A stretch of DNA of 34,453 nt from Gammaproteobacteria bacterium (GCA_028825335.1 JAPKAI010000021.1:1-34453), one strand, 5' to 3'; shown: positions 14,450-23,701, counted from the first letter of the stretch. Translations and numbers: made by a program. Notes: generated by a model not told the origin, from the sequence alone.

Positions 14450-15544
14450 CTAGAAATCCTCAAACATGGCGGCGCCGGGAGTTACAATTGTGCGTTCAAA
14501 GGCAAATGTGAGCGCGTCATAGACATGAGTGCCGCCGTTGTCATCTGCCACGATAAGCTTCGGCTCGGCCTCCTGGGTAACCATTATGGACGAGGCTGGC
14601 ACTTCAAGCTCTATTCTATGAACTCGGTTGCCGGAATTCGCATCCAGCACCCAGATCTCTTCTCCGGGAACGTGGTGCGTATCAACCTCGCCTTCATGCA
14701 TGACAACATATAGCAGCCCGGTATCGCGATGGGCAGTAATAAATTCGTCGCCACCGGGTCGCCAAGAATCTTCTCCCTCTCGGGTTACGCTCCAGCTGTC
14801 GTTGATGATGATCTCAGAGCCTTGGCTCGCAACTTCATAGATAGTCCCCGCATGGGTAATTAGATACCAGCCATCGGCGCTGCGCGCAGTTCGATCGAAG
14901 ATGGCATCCTCCATAACGTTGAAGAAAATATCACTACGTACACGATTCTCTTCGAAGCCACTAATATCCAGCTGAATTAGTTGTAACGTTCCGTCGCCGC
15001 AAAGCTGCAGAAAGTCGCTATCTGCTACGGGCATGATGACTGCGCAGCCGGGAGTAGAGGTCTCGTAGATGAAGACTCGATCTTCCACATCGACGATGGA
15101 GACAGAATGACCGGGATTCATATTCAGTACTGCAAGGTGACGGCCATTGTTCATAAGGCCGAGATGATTGCGGAAAGAAAGGCGCGCCATGTGATTGGGA
15201 ATGATGATCTCTGCTACGGGGCTTAGATTTTCAAAATCGTAGACAGCGACCAGATCGGTACGCTCACCGCGCACGCCTCGTGAGAGGTAGGATTCGGTCG
15301 CATAGAATTCCCGTCGAGGCTGCCACATGGTGACTGCCGGCGTATAGCGTGAGAGAGAGAGCATTCCTTGCATCTCGCCGGTGGCCGCATCGAAGATATA
15401 GCCGCCATTTCCCGTCTTGGAAATGAACCAGTTAGGCCCGGGATCGGACATCGTATCGATGCTAATTTCTTCTGGCGCTATCTGGGCCGAGGCCAGCGGT
15501 ACAAAAAGCGCTAGAGCTAATGCCAATGGAGTGGTAACACGCAT
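14450..15544 (-). CDS. mauB: TTQ amine dehydrogenase heavy (alpha) chain
   Basis: This is the large beta-propeller subunit of the quinoprotein amine dehydrogenase. It caps and shapes the substrate channel of the light chain in a periplasmic alpha2beta2 enzyme. The 364 residues begin with a Sec signal (about 1-20, ASAQ). The body has seven-bladed propeller repeats with family blocks YIFDAATGEMQGMLSLS, VAVYDFENLSPVAEIIIP and a late WVLDANSGNRVHRIEL. The ATG has AGGAG seven bases upstream and is the operon head. Methylamine and aralkylamine heavy chains cannot be told apart safely by eye; with the light chain I lean to the aromatic type. The OPT gene ends 93 bp upstream on the same strand. Confidence 0.93.
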   Translation of the reverse strand: MRVTTPLALALALFVPLASAQIAPEEISIDTMSDPGPNWFISKTGNGGYIFDAATGEMQGMLSLSRYTPAVTMWQPRREFYATESYLSRGVRGERTDLVAVYDFENLSPVAEIIIPNHMARLSFRNHLGLMNNGRHLAVLNMNPGHSVSIVDVEDRVFIYETSTPGCAVIMPVADSDFLQLCGDGTLQLIQLDISGFEENRVRSDIFFNVMEDAIFDRTARSADGWYLITHAGTIYEVASQGSEIIINDSWSVTREGEDSWRPGGDEFITAHRDTGLLYVVMHEGEVDTHHVPGEEIWVLDANSGNRVHRIELEVPASSIMVTQEAEPKLIVADDNGGTHVYDALTFAFERTIVTPGAAMFEDF

Positions 15545-15637
15545 TCAGTATCTCCTCAGATCACAGCATCGTTGGTGTCTGCCCCTAACATTAGCAACTA
15601 TTCAACCAAGAGTAAAAAGCTAATGGTGTGGCTTCTA

Positions 15638-17545
15638 CTAACTGCTGGCTGGACGTGTGAATTTATGAAACATCCCCACCATAAATACAGCTGCCGCTAT
15701 TGAGAGAATCGTCACCAGTCCAGTGGATAAACCTAGGTCGAGTGACTTGACGCCTAGTGCTGTGAGGCATGCTAGGCCAACAGACATCAATGCCTCGCCG
15801 GCGATAACACCCGATGAGAACAGTATGCCGCGATGCAAGACTTTGTCATGTCTCGCCTCAGGGATTCCTCTGGTGTGGAAGTGTGCGATCAGGCCGCCGA
15901 TAAGGATCGGCGTCGCAAGGCCAAACGGCAGATACATGCCGACGGCAATGGGCATCAGATGGGCTCTGAATTTCTTTCCGGTAGATTTTAGATACCAATC
16001 AATAATCAGGATAACGATGCCCACCAGGACGCCATAGCCGATCATGTCCCAGGGGAGTTGCCCCTCGCCGGAGAAGCCCCGCGCCAATGAGGCAAACAGG
16101 CTAGCTTGAGGGGCAGATAGTTCTCTGCCGCCGATGCCGCCTTCGATATTGTTGTGTAGCAAATTAAGCACTGGTGACATGACGAATGCAGCAACGAATA
16201 CCCCAGCGATCTGCATGATCTGTTGACGAAAGGGTGCTGCTCCTAGCATGGCGCCAGTCTTCAAGTCGTTGCAGACATCGCCACTGGTCGCGGCAACGCA
16301 GCAGACGATGGCGGCAATGCCCAACGTTGCCACCATCGCTTCCATCCCGGAGTAATTGAACAGCCACAACATGCCTCCGGCGACGAGAACCGCGGTGATA
16401 GTCATGCCAGAGACGGGGCTATTGGAGTTGCCCACCAAGCCCACGATGTAGCTCGCGACGGCAGTAAAGAAAAAGCCCATGACCAGCATCACGGCTGTTG
16501 CCAGCACAGTTATGCCAATACCGGAGGTAAAGCGATAGTTAACATAGGCAAGTACGCAGACGCAGCCGATGGTGAGAGAAATAATTGCCCAGGTCGGGAT
16601 GTCCCGTTCTAGATCGGGTTTCATCATGTTGCCGCTGCTCAGGTTATTACGCAGTTCGTTAATGGCGGCAACTAAGCCGTAGCGAACTGAGTACAAGGAG
16701 GCAAAGCCGCCGAGCACCATGGCTCCAACACCTACATAGCGAACCTGAGTGCTCCATAGTTCATAGGCACCATCTATCGCAGACGGAAATTGATCGCCCG
16801 AGCCCAGCAAGGGGATAGCGACAATCCAGGAGATGACGCCGCCGGTAAAAATAAGAATGGCGACATTCAATCTCACAATGAACCCGATGGCGAGCAGCAT
16901 CGGGGATAGATCGCCGCCGAAATAGAATATGCGGGAACTGAGAACAGTGGCCGCCTCTAACGTAGCGGTGAACACGCCGAATAGCTTCGCGCCCAAGGCC
17001 ACGCCAGCGCCTAACATACCGCCAAGCATAAGGTTTTTCGCCGCGCCTGATTGCTCCCCATCCTCGCCCTCTTCTTCGCCAGCGCGTAGTACTGCTGCGC
17101 AGGCCACGCCCTCGGGATAGGCGAGTTCAGGGTTGTTGAGAATAAAGACCTTGCGCATGGGGATCATGAACAAGATGCCTAACAGCCCTCCAGTTAGCGC
17201 GATAATGGTTACCGACCAGAAATCGAAGGAATCCCAGAAGCCAATTAAGATCATGGCTGGCATGGTAAAAATTATACCTGCTGCGAGAGATTCCCCCGCC
17301 GAGGCACAGGTCTGCACCTGATTCGCCTCGAGAATGCTGGAATCCTTAAACAGCATCTTGAATAACAACATGGCCATCACGGCCGCAGGTATGGAGGCGG
17401 AAACGGTCATGCCCGCTCTTAGGCCCACGTAGACATTCGCGGCGCCCATCACCACGGCTAGAAGTAGTCCCAATACCACAACTCTGAGGGTGATCTCTTT
17501 TCTCGCGATCGGTGGTGCTGAGGTAGCGCTAGTAGTATCGGTCAT
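15638..17545 (-). CDS. OPT family oligopeptide transporter
   Basis: This 635-residue inner-membrane protein has about 14-16 hydrophobic segments and the features of the prokaryotic OPT family, which takes up oligopeptides or metal chelates. The first helix region VVVLGLLLAVVMGAANVYVGLRAGMTVS is diagnostic. Others are ANQVQTCASAGESLAAGIIFTMPA, NNPELAYPEGVACAAVL, and GDVCNDLKTGAMLGAAP in the second half. An acidic loop (EEEGEDGEQSG) lies near residue 155. It fits the exported peptidases of the window as a route for peptide entry. No lesion is visible. It is on the mau strand but has its own leader. Confidence 0.94.
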   Translation of the reverse strand: MTDTTSATSAPPIARKEITLRVVVLGLLLAVVMGAANVYVGLRAGMTVSASIPAAVMAMLLFKMLFKDSSILEANQVQTCASAGESLAAGIIFTMPAMILIGFWDSFDFWSVTIIALTGGLLGILFMIPMRKVFILNNPELAYPEGVACAAVLRAGEEEGEDGEQSGAAKNLMLGGMLGAGVALGAKLFGVFTATLEAATVLSSRIFYFGGDLSPMLLAIGFIVRLNVAILIFTGGVISWIVAIPLLGSGDQFPSAIDGAYELWSTQVRYVGVGAMVLGGFASLYSVRYGLVAAINELRNNLSSGNMMKPDLERDIPTWAIISLTIGCVCVLAYVNYRFTSGIGITVLATAVMLVMGFFFTAVASYIVGLVGNSNSPVSGMTITAVLVAGGMLWLFNYSGMEAMVATLGIAAIVCCVAATSGDVCNDLKTGAMLGAAPFRQQIMQIAGVFVAAFVMSPVLNLLHNNIEGGIGGRELSAPQASLFASLARGFSGEGQLPWDMIGYGVLVGIVILIIDWYLKSTGKKFRAHLMPIAVGMYLPFGLATPILIGGLIAHFHTRGIPEARHDKVLHRGILFSSGVIAGEALMSVGLACLTALGVKSLDLGLSTGLVTILSIAAAVFMVGMFHKFTRPASS

Positions 17546-17606
17546 GGCTTGCGTGCTCTTCTTGATATTGGGATTCGTTCACTATAGGCGAGATTGGTAC
17601 TGGAGT

Positions 17607-17630
17607 AAAAAAGGAGGTCACAGTCTCCTT
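17607..17630 (-). terminator. Weak Rho-independent terminator, minus strand
   Basis: Read on the minus strand, AAGGAG (17630-17625), an eight-base loop and CTCCTT (17616-17611) form a six-pair hairpin that runs into six T (17612-17607). It lies about 140 bp beyond the DoxX remnant and upstream of the OPT start. It could end transcripts from the YHS/DoxX locus. The short stem keeps confidence modest. Confidence 0.45.
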
Positions 17631-17767
17631 GTTAGATCTGAGGCTAGGGGAGATAAGATTTGTAAAGGTGCGAGAATAAGGAGCGGGAATGAATGCTGGT
17701 TAGAGCTCTAGCTGAGCAGCAGACCCGTATAATATTTGTTAGCTACGAAGATCGGCGGGGCACCAAC

Positions 17768-18212
17768 CTATCGTCCGGCTAGGGCAAGAAGTTTCTGTCT
17801 ATCTATGTAGAGAGGCGCGACGCTACTCAACCATAAGCCGCAGGCCATAAAGAACAACACCCTCAGTCCGTATTCCCAGCCGCGTCAACAACGCGCACTA
17901 CACCCAGCAGGGTGAATAGATGAAAGAAGAGCGCGCCCGACATAATCATTAAACCGGCCAGCACTCCCCAAACCCGTGTCACGGGGATGAGAACTAGAAC
18001 GGCGGCGATGAGTTCGGCAATTCCAGTAACTGTTCCACCATGGCTACTGAAGTCCTCGGTGAAACTCTGTGGCAGCCCAATATCCAGCATCCAAGTGCTT
18101 ATGGTGTTGAATATAATTACAGTCTCTTCCGAGCCGCTGAACTTGAAGACGTGCGACTGCTGGAATACGAAGGCGATGTAGGGAGGAATAATTCAATTCG
18201 CATTTTTTTCAT
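17768..18212 (-). pseudogene. DoxX-like membrane protein, two frameshifts
   Basis: Three frames make up one DoxX-like protein. The start MKKMRIELFL is at 18212. Within a few codons the frame changes to PYIAFVFQQ, continuing KFSGSEETVIIFNTI, MLDIGLPQSF, a long GIAELIAAVLVLIPV helix and FFHLFTLLGV. That frame stops at 17863-17865 (after DAAGNTD). The remaining C-terminus (VLFFMACGLWLSS and APLYIDRQKLL) is in a third frame, to TAG at 17768-17770. The longest open piece is only 75 codons. The pieces still keep family character, so decay is recent or the indels are sequence errors. It follows the YHS remnant, a common natural pairing. Confidence 0.8.
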
Positions 18213-18224
18213 TCTATTTTGCTT

Positions 18225-18467
18225 CTAGTTTTGCAGGAGTTGTGGCCAATAACGATCTGCATCATTGATGAAGACTTCTTTGTAGTTCGTTTCATGTTCT
18301 CTATCGCCTTTGACTGCCCGCTGCTTGGTAAAATAGGCGACGGCGTCATAGCCCTCTATCGCAAGATTGCCGAAGTATGAGGTGTTGATTTCATCTAGCG
18401 CCAGTTTGCCACTGCTGGCTGTTAGGAGTATTAGAGTCAATAGTAGGTGCTTCATATCAATTCTCAA
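18225..18467 (-). pseudogene. YHS-domain protein remnant, shortened
   Basis: This 80-codon frame has a signal peptide (MKHLLLTLILLTASSGKLA) and the YHS-domain opening LAIEGYDAVAYFTKQRAVKGD. It then jumps from HETNYK to EVFINDADRYWPQ, skipping the middle strand segment of roughly a dozen residues. After PQ the family's GGYCA motif is absent and the frame ends with LLQN. An internal in-frame deletion plus loss of the Cys-containing C-terminus make it likely nonfunctional. It is 12 bp upstream of the DoxX remnant, so a two-gene unit has decayed as a whole. It could still make a short exported peptide. Confidence 0.7.
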
Positions 18468-18693
18468 AGTTAGGTTTTTGGCAATTGCTTAGATGTAGGG
18501 ACCCGAGGATAAGGATTTATCATTCACATTTGATTCTTGTCGTAAGCTTGAGGGATATTGAGCCGTCCAATAGAGAATAAAACTAAGCGCAAGCCAGCAC
18601 TAGAATACTGCGTCTGTATCGCGCATAATCTGCCGCGTTACTCCTTTTACACAACCTTCGCACTACTGGGTAATGCCAGCTGGAAATTAATTT

Positions 18694-19605
18694 ATGTGGT
18701 TTAAAAATGCACGTCTATATTGTCTGAATGAGGCGATTGGCGCATCTCCAGAAGAACTAGAAAAGAAACTGGCCGAACAAATATTTCATCCCTGCAGCAG
18801 TCATGATAAGTCGAAATACGGCTGGATCAGCCCGCTCGGTAAAGAAGGTGAGATGCTCTCTCATGTGCAGGGTGACTATATAATGCTCTGCGCGCAGAAG
18901 CAGGAAAGATTGCTGCCTTCTTCGGTAGTGAACGAAGCTACAGATGAAAAAGTGGCCGAGCTAGAAGAGCGTCAGGGCCGCAAGATTTATAGGAAGGAAA
19001 AACGTCAAATTAAGGACGAAGTATTTGTTTCGCTGCTACCTAGAGCCTTTACGCGCAATCAGCAAACATTCGCCTATATCTCCGCTAAAGACAATCTGAT
19101 CGTTGTGAATTCCGCTAGTGCACCAAAAGCGGAGACATTGCTTAACCTGCTACGCGAGAGTCTGGGTAGTCTGAAGGTGTCGATACCCGATGCGAATCGC
19201 GCACCTAGCGATGTGATGACGCGCTGGTTGAAAGAGCAGCATGCGAGTGATCACTTCCTAATCGAAGAAGACTGCGAACTCTACAACCCAACTGATGGCA
19301 GCAATATCGTGCGTTGTAAGGGGCAGGATCTATTTTCCGATGAGATTCAGAGTCACCTCGAGGCAGGCAAGCAAGTGAAGAACCTGGGTGTTACTTGGAA
19401 CAGTCTGCTTAGCTGCAGCCTTGGCGATGACCTCAGTATAAAGCGCTTAAAATTTGTTGGCATGAAGCAGGAAGAGGCAAACGAGGAGATCGAAAGTGCT
19501 GCGCAAAAATTCGATCAAGAATTTGCGGTGATGACGTTGGAGCTATCAAACTTCTTCAAGTCTTTCTTTGCTGCATTCGGCGGGCTTCAAGAACCCAAAG
19601 GCTAA
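18694..19605 (+). CDS. rdgC: Recombination-associated protein RdgC
   Basis: RdgC is a ring-forming double-stranded DNA-binding protein that modulates RecA. Its 303 residues match the usual length exactly. The protein opens MWFKNARLYCL and has the conserved blocks GWISPLG, RKIYRKEKRQIKDEVFVSLLPRAF, YISAKDNLIVVNSAS, and the C-terminal VTWNSLLSCSLGDDLSIKRLKF. It is intact although decayed genes lie on both sides. It appears to be a single-gene unit: the YHS remnant is divergent upstream with 226 bp between them, and I see no clear promoter motif there. rdgC is nearly restricted to beta- and gammaproteobacteria, which supports the lineage call. Confidence 0.96.
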   Translation: MWFKNARLYCLNEAIGASPEELEKKLAEQIFHPCSSHDKSKYGWISPLGKEGEMLSHVQGDYIMLCAQKQERLLPSSVVNEATDEKVAELEERQGRKIYRKEKRQIKDEVFVSLLPRAFTRNQQTFAYISAKDNLIVVNSASAPKAETLLNLLRESLGSLKVSIPDANRAPSDVMTRWLKEQHASDHFLIEEDCELYNPTDGSNIVRCKGQDLFSDEIQSHLEAGKQVKNLGVTWNSLLSCSLGDDLSIKRLKFVGMKQEEANEEIESAAQKFDQEFAVMTLELSNFFKSFFAAFGGLQEPKG

Positions 19606-19654
19606 GCAGCGTACTAATTGCTTTCATTTGCAAATACTAATCGAAGGTTACAAG

Positions 19655-20273
19655 ATGATGAAGCTCTATGACTATGGCCGCGCCCCGAATCCAAGAAGGG
19701 TAAAAATATTTCTAGCTGAGTAAAGGCGTAGAAGTCGAGCTAGTAAATTGCGACATGACCAAGGGCGAGCACAAGACGTCTGAGTTTCTCAAGAAGAATC
19801 CAAGTGGCAAGATTCCTGTTCTGGAGCTAGAAGACGGACGTTGCCCCGGTGAGTCGGTTGCAATATTTCGCTATATTGAGGGAGTTCATCCTGAGCCTAA
19901 TCTTATGGGTCCAGACCCTTTTGAGGTTGGACATATTGAGATGCGCAATCGTCATATCGAAACTGAGTTCTGGAGCCAGGTGGGCGTGTCTTGGGTTAAC
20001 GGCTCAATCGTTGGCGCTATGAGAATTTATAAGCAAATACCCGAGGCTAAAGTAGCGAATGTTGCGAAGTATTGTGAACGCTTAGACGCGGAGCTTGCGA
20101 CAGCGCCCTAAGTAGTGGGAGAGCGGTTTACAATTGCAGATATTACGCTGTTGACGGCCATAGATTTCGCGACATCGCTTGTTGGATTGACTATAGATGA
20201 GTCGAATTCTAATCTATGGCGCTGGCACGCGCAGGTGTCGGCAAGAGACAGCGTAGACGTTCAGGGATGGTAA
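19655..20273 (+). pseudogene. Glutathione S-transferase, frameshift plus nonsense codon
   Basis: The gene starts at ATG 19655 or 19658 (MKLYDYGRAPNPRRVKIFLAE) and meets TAA at 19721-19723. Ignoring one extra T there, the frame continues KGVEVELVNCDMTKGEHK, NPSGKIPVLELEDG and the C-terminal helical domain. A second TAA at 20109-20111 stands where a Tyr is expected (ATAP, then VVGERFTIADITLL in the same frame). The true end is TAA 20271-20273. Only two point lesions separate it from an intact GST of about 205 residues, so decay is recent. Its 3' end overlaps the macro-domain gene, which faces it. Confidence 0.87.
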
Positions 20274-20728
20274 CCGCTAGTAGGGCATAGTTCACATGCC
20301 GGGTTCGTGGGCTCGATGCCATCGTGCGCCGTAACATCGACGAACAAGGGTATGATTAGCTCGCCAAGTTGGCTAGCCATCATACCTCGCACTTCCAGCC
20401 AATCTATTCCTCCAACTCCACTACCTATCCTTGGTATCGCGATGGAGTTAAATCGCTCGTCGATCACTAATTTATTGACTGCTCGTAATGCTCTATGCAC
20501 GGCAATCTTATTTGGGCGGCTAGAGCGGCCTAGCTCTGGCTCGGCAGCTTCGCCTACGATTAGATTCAAGACTCTTGTCTTTGTGTTGCCTCCCCAGAGC
20601 CATATGTCACCGGGCTCTGGGTTCGTTTCTTCGCACCATTCAATGAATTGGTCGCGCATGCTCGGAAATTTTTCCTGCAGCTTTCTGGCGAGGCTCATTA
20701 GAACGTCACCTTCTACCTCGTAGATCAT
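20261..20728 (-). CDS. Macro-domain protein with an internal deletion near the ligand site
   Basis: This 155-residue protein belongs to the macro-domain superfamily, which binds or hydrolyses ADP-ribose derivatives. It opens MIYEVEGDVLMS, and the C-terminal half has the family block IAIPRIGSGVGGIDWLEV and the strand LIIPLFVDV. Between GDVLMS and LARKLQEKFP the usual stretch of about 20 residues (the A-AIAHG-N region that shapes the ADP-ribose pocket) is absent, in frame. The protein may therefore be inactive or altered. The gene starts 11 bp after the M28 stop on the same strand, so it is probably co-transcribed with that gene. The C-terminal tail (NPACELCPTSGYHP) is unusual. It could be counted as a pseudogene. 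Confidence 0.72.
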   Translation of the reverse strand: MIYEVEGDVLMSLARKLQEKFPSMRDQFIEWCEETNPEPGDIWLWGGNTKTRVLNLIVGEAAEPELGRSSRPNKIAVHRALRAVNKLVIDERFNSIAIPRIGSGVGGIDWLEVRGMMASQLGELIIPLFVDVTAHDGIEPTNPACELCPTSGYHP

Positions 20729-20739
20729 AAGTTCTTCGC

Positions 20740-22992
20740 TTAGCGCTCTACTAGCTCGTCTAATCGGAACGTAAGACTCGTTAATACTTCTGCCGCTATT
20801 TCAATCTGCCCTGCAACTTGATCGAACTGTCGTTGCTCGATGGCTTCTCTAACGCCGGGAATGGTCTTTACGCCATAGCCAGTATAGAAACCTGGCGCAT
20901 AAATGTGATGCTTATACCAAGGACGTCCCGTCAGACCTTCTTCGCGAATAAGCTCTCGCTCACTGGTGTATAACAAATAGTTATGATGCGCACTCGCCGG
21001 CGCGCCACTTGTTGCTAAGGTTTGATAAGCATCAGCGGAATCCTTTAAGCGTGCTAGCGCATTCTTTAGAGGCGCAAAATTGAAATGTGGAACTTCAGGT
21101 TTCGGCAGAGGCGGCCCGAAAGATTTTGTTGGGTCCAATATAATTCCATAGACGCCTTCGCGGATGTCTTGGTTGTCCGTTGCGGTTTTGTCGCGCATGC
21201 CATCCGCTAGTGCTTCAATCTCTTCGATATAGCCCGTAACATTGTCGGTAAATCCTTGAAAGTCGAACGGCAGTCGAGGTGCATTCGCCAAACGTAAAGT
21301 TGCACGGCCGGCAAACTGAGCGAGGGTTCGCCCGTACACTAAACCCGGATCGATCCACTTCGTATAGTGCTCATAGGTATCGTACATCGTGTGATAACTG
21401 CCACCACCGGAGTGCCCGCTGAAACCCATATTGGCCGAAGCGATACCAAGGTGTTGAAGGAAAGGAGTGTAGTCAGAGCCTGAACCTAGTGGGCTAATTC
21501 GCAGATCGCTGCGATTTTTTGCTTCGTTCCTGATCTTCTCCGAACGTCCATTGATGCGTAGATTTGCACGCCTTCTTTCCTGAACAGAGACACCTGTCTG
21601 TGGATCTTCAACATCTACCATTATTTCATTGAAGAATCGTTCCAATACATGGCTGCCACCAACATTCACGAAACCACGTCCGTTGCCATCTGTATTCAGA
21701 TAGGCCACAGCATGTTCCTGTAATTCTTCGCTGTGATGCTCGGCCCACTCTGTCGATCCGATCAGTCCTGGCTCTTCTGCATCCCAAGCTGCATAGACGA
21801 TAGTGCGCGCCGGTGGATAGCCTGACTGGGCCAAACGGCTTACAGATTTCGCTTCCGCGAGCATAGCTACGATTCCCGACAATGGATCCGCCGCACCGTG
21901 ATTCCATCCATCGTGATGATTGCCACGTATGACCCATTGGTCAGGTAATTCTGTGCCTTCCATGCGGGCGATCACGTTGTACGCCGTCACCATCTTCCAA
22001 TCGAATTCAAGTTTCAGTCTGACTCGCGCTGGTCCCGGTCCAAGGTGATAGGTAATCGGCAATCCGCCGCGCCACGCCTCGGGTACTACCTCGCCGCCCA
22101 TAGCTTCTAACAGGGGCAGGGCATCGCGATAGGAGATGGGGAGAACTGGAATCTGTGTAATGGTTGGCGCATCTTCTCGACTCAGCCGGTTTATATCACC
22201 AGTTGCACCAACACCCGGCGTCAATACATCGCCGGGATAAGTAGGCATGTCCATAACGGAGCCGCGCTGCACCCCGCTGTCATTCTTATAGGGGCCATCG
22301 GGATACACATCGCCGGGGCCATAGCCATCATCAGCGGGGTCGGAATAGATCAGAGTGCCTACTGCACCCATCTCCCCCGCGAGCTTGGGTTTGATGCCGC
22401 GCCAGGAACCGCCGTATTTAGATATGGCGATCTTGCCGGCGACGCTAATGCCGTAGCGTTCCAATAACTCATAATCAGCCGGCGTACCATAGTTGACGAA
22501 AACCAGTTCAGCTTCTACCTCGCCACCTATCGAAAAAGCGTTGTAGGGTGGAAGTAAGTTGTCGGTGTTGGAGGTGCTAGCATCTCCGTCCACTGGGTCT
22601 TCCATAAGGGAGGCAGTGAAACGATTCGGAGCAACGAGCTCTAGCTCTCGCGTTAGTGGTTCAGGAAACAACACTTCATACTCTGCTATTTCCACGTCAT
22701 AGTTCCAGGAGCGCAAGAGTGCGGCTATGGCCTCGGCATTCTCCTTGCTCTTTGGGGAGCCAACGTGGTGTGCTTCTGAGGAAAAATCCCTCAGCCAACT
22801 ATCCATCTCAGCCCTGTCGATTAGCGCATCGAATTCTGTCTCCATCTGCCTTTGTTGCGCGCTGCTGTTTGCGTCAAAGCCGAAAAGGGTCTGCGCGCTA
22901 CTATGTGATGCGATGGAAAGTAGGCCGACTATCGCCAGGCAGTGAAACGCCTGAGTTAAATATCGAATAAGTGAGTGTGAAGAATAAATCAT
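20740..22992 (-). CDS. Exported M28 family metallopeptidase, glutamate carboxypeptidase II-like
   Basis: This 750-residue enzyme has a Sec signal (about 1-33, HSSAQ), a PA domain inserted in the catalytic domain (about 150-330) and a C-terminal transferrin-receptor-like dimerisation domain (about 600-750). The two-zinc site is complete: His359 (GNHHDGW), Asp369 (AADPLSG), Glu406/Glu407 (DAEEPGLIGS), Asp435 (LNTDG) and His534 (YHTMYDTY). It should be an exopeptidase that frees acidic or neutral residues from peptides in the periplasm or outside. A TTAACTAA motif and an AGGAG lie just upstream. The macro-domain gene follows at 11 bp. Confidence 0.95.
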   Translation of the reverse strand: MIYSSHSLIRYLTQAFHCLAIVGLLSIASHSSAQTLFGFDANSSAQQRQMETEFDALIDRAEMDSWLRDFSSEAHHVGSPKSKENAEAIAALLRSWNYDVEIAEYEVLFPEPLTRELELVAPNRFTASLMEDPVDGDASTSNTDNLLPPYNAFSIGGEVEAELVFVNYGTPADYELLERYGISVAGKIAISKYGGSWRGIKPKLAGEMGAVGTLIYSDPADDGYGPGDVYPDGPYKNDSGVQRGSVMDMPTYPGDVLTPGVGATGDINRLSREDAPTITQIPVLPISYRDALPLLEAMGGEVVPEAWRGGLPITYHLGPGPARVRLKLEFDWKMVTAYNVIARMEGTELPDQWVIRGNHHDGWNHGAADPLSGIVAMLAEAKSVSRLAQSGYPPARTIVYAAWDAEEPGLIGSTEWAEHHSEELQEHAVAYLNTDGNGRGFVNVGGSHVLERFFNEIMVDVEDPQTGVSVQERRRANLRINGRSEKIRNEAKNRSDLRISPLGSGSDYTPFLQHLGIASANMGFSGHSGGGSYHTMYDTYEHYTKWIDPGLVYGRTLAQFAGRATLRLANAPRLPFDFQGFTDNVTGYIEEIEALADGMRDKTATDNQDIREGVYGIILDPTKSFGPPLPKPEVPHFNFAPLKNALARLKDSADAYQTLATSGAPASAHHNYLLYTSERELIREEGLTGRPWYKHHIYAPGFYTGYGVKTIPGVREAIEQRQFDQVAGQIEIAAEVLTSLTFRLDELVER

Positions 22993-23161
22993 GGTTAGCT
23001 CCTAGTTAGCACTTAGTTAACTCTTGATGCATTCTTACATATTCCTCACGATCGGTGAACGCTTGCGCTTCCTGCGGTGCGCCGAAAGCTCCTATTAATG
23101 CTATAGTGTGCGCCGCATAGCCATTGCGAGCCCATTCCTAAAGCTGACCCAGAGTGCCGCC

Positions 23162-23701
23162 GTGGCAATTAAGCCTACTATCTATAAACTGACAGTCTCG
23201 TTAAGTGACTTGAATCGAGATATCTACGACGCGCTCAGCTTAACGATCGCTCGCCACCCATCGGAGACGATGGAGAGAATGATGGTGCGTGTGCTGGCGT
23301 TCTGTCTGAATACCTGCGAACAACTCGTACTGTGCAAGGGGCTTAGCGATACCGAAGAGCCAGATATCTGGGCGCATACGCTAGATGGAAACTTGGAACT
23401 CTGGATTGATGTGGGAGAGCCATCGCCCGAGAGAGTAAAGAAGGTGAGCCGTATTGCTAAGGAAGTTAAAATTTATAGCTTCAATAGCAAGGCCCCGACT
23501 TGGTGGCAACAGAATGAAAAGCAGCTCACCAGTTTGGACGTTAATGTTTACCGATTCCAATGGGGGCAGGTGCAGGCACTCGCATCCATAATTGATCGCG
23601 GCGTGGATCTCTCGATAACGATATCTGATGACTCCCTATTTGTTGCCAGTGAATTGGGCGAGTGCGAGCTTATCCTGCAGGGACTGCAAGAGGTCTCTTG
23701 A
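23162..23701 (+). CDS. yaeQ: YaeQ family protein
   Basis: YaeQ is a small cytoplasmic protein with a PD-(D/E)XK nuclease-like fold and no firmly known role. I chose GTG 23162, which gives 179 residues beginning VAIKPTIYKLTVSLSDLNRD, like other members; an in-frame GTG at 23108 would add 18 unrelated residues. Family blocks are LTIARHPSETMERMMVRVLAFCLN, PDIWAHTLDGNLELWIDVGEP, and KVKIYSFNSKAPTWWQQN-like text in the second half. No good Shine-Dalgarno is visible before GTG. It heads a plus-strand group with the S4 and DUF1456 genes. Confidence 0.93.
   Translation: MAIKPTIYKLTVSLSDLNRDIYDALSLTIARHPSETMERMMVRVLAFCLNTCEQLVLCKGLSDTEEPDIWAHTLDGNLELWIDVGEPSPERVKKVSRIAKEVKIYSFNSKAPTWWQQNEKQLTSLDVNVYRFQWGQVQALASIIDRGVDLSITISDDSLFVASELGECELILQGLQEVS

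Noticed and set aside
15545..15637. Promoter for the mau operon
   Set aside because: The operon head has a good AGGAG, but I found no -35/-10 pair close enough to consensus to report.
23108..23161. Longer YaeQ start
   Set aside because: The 18 extra residues are unlike the family; GTG 23162 gives the usual length and N-terminus.
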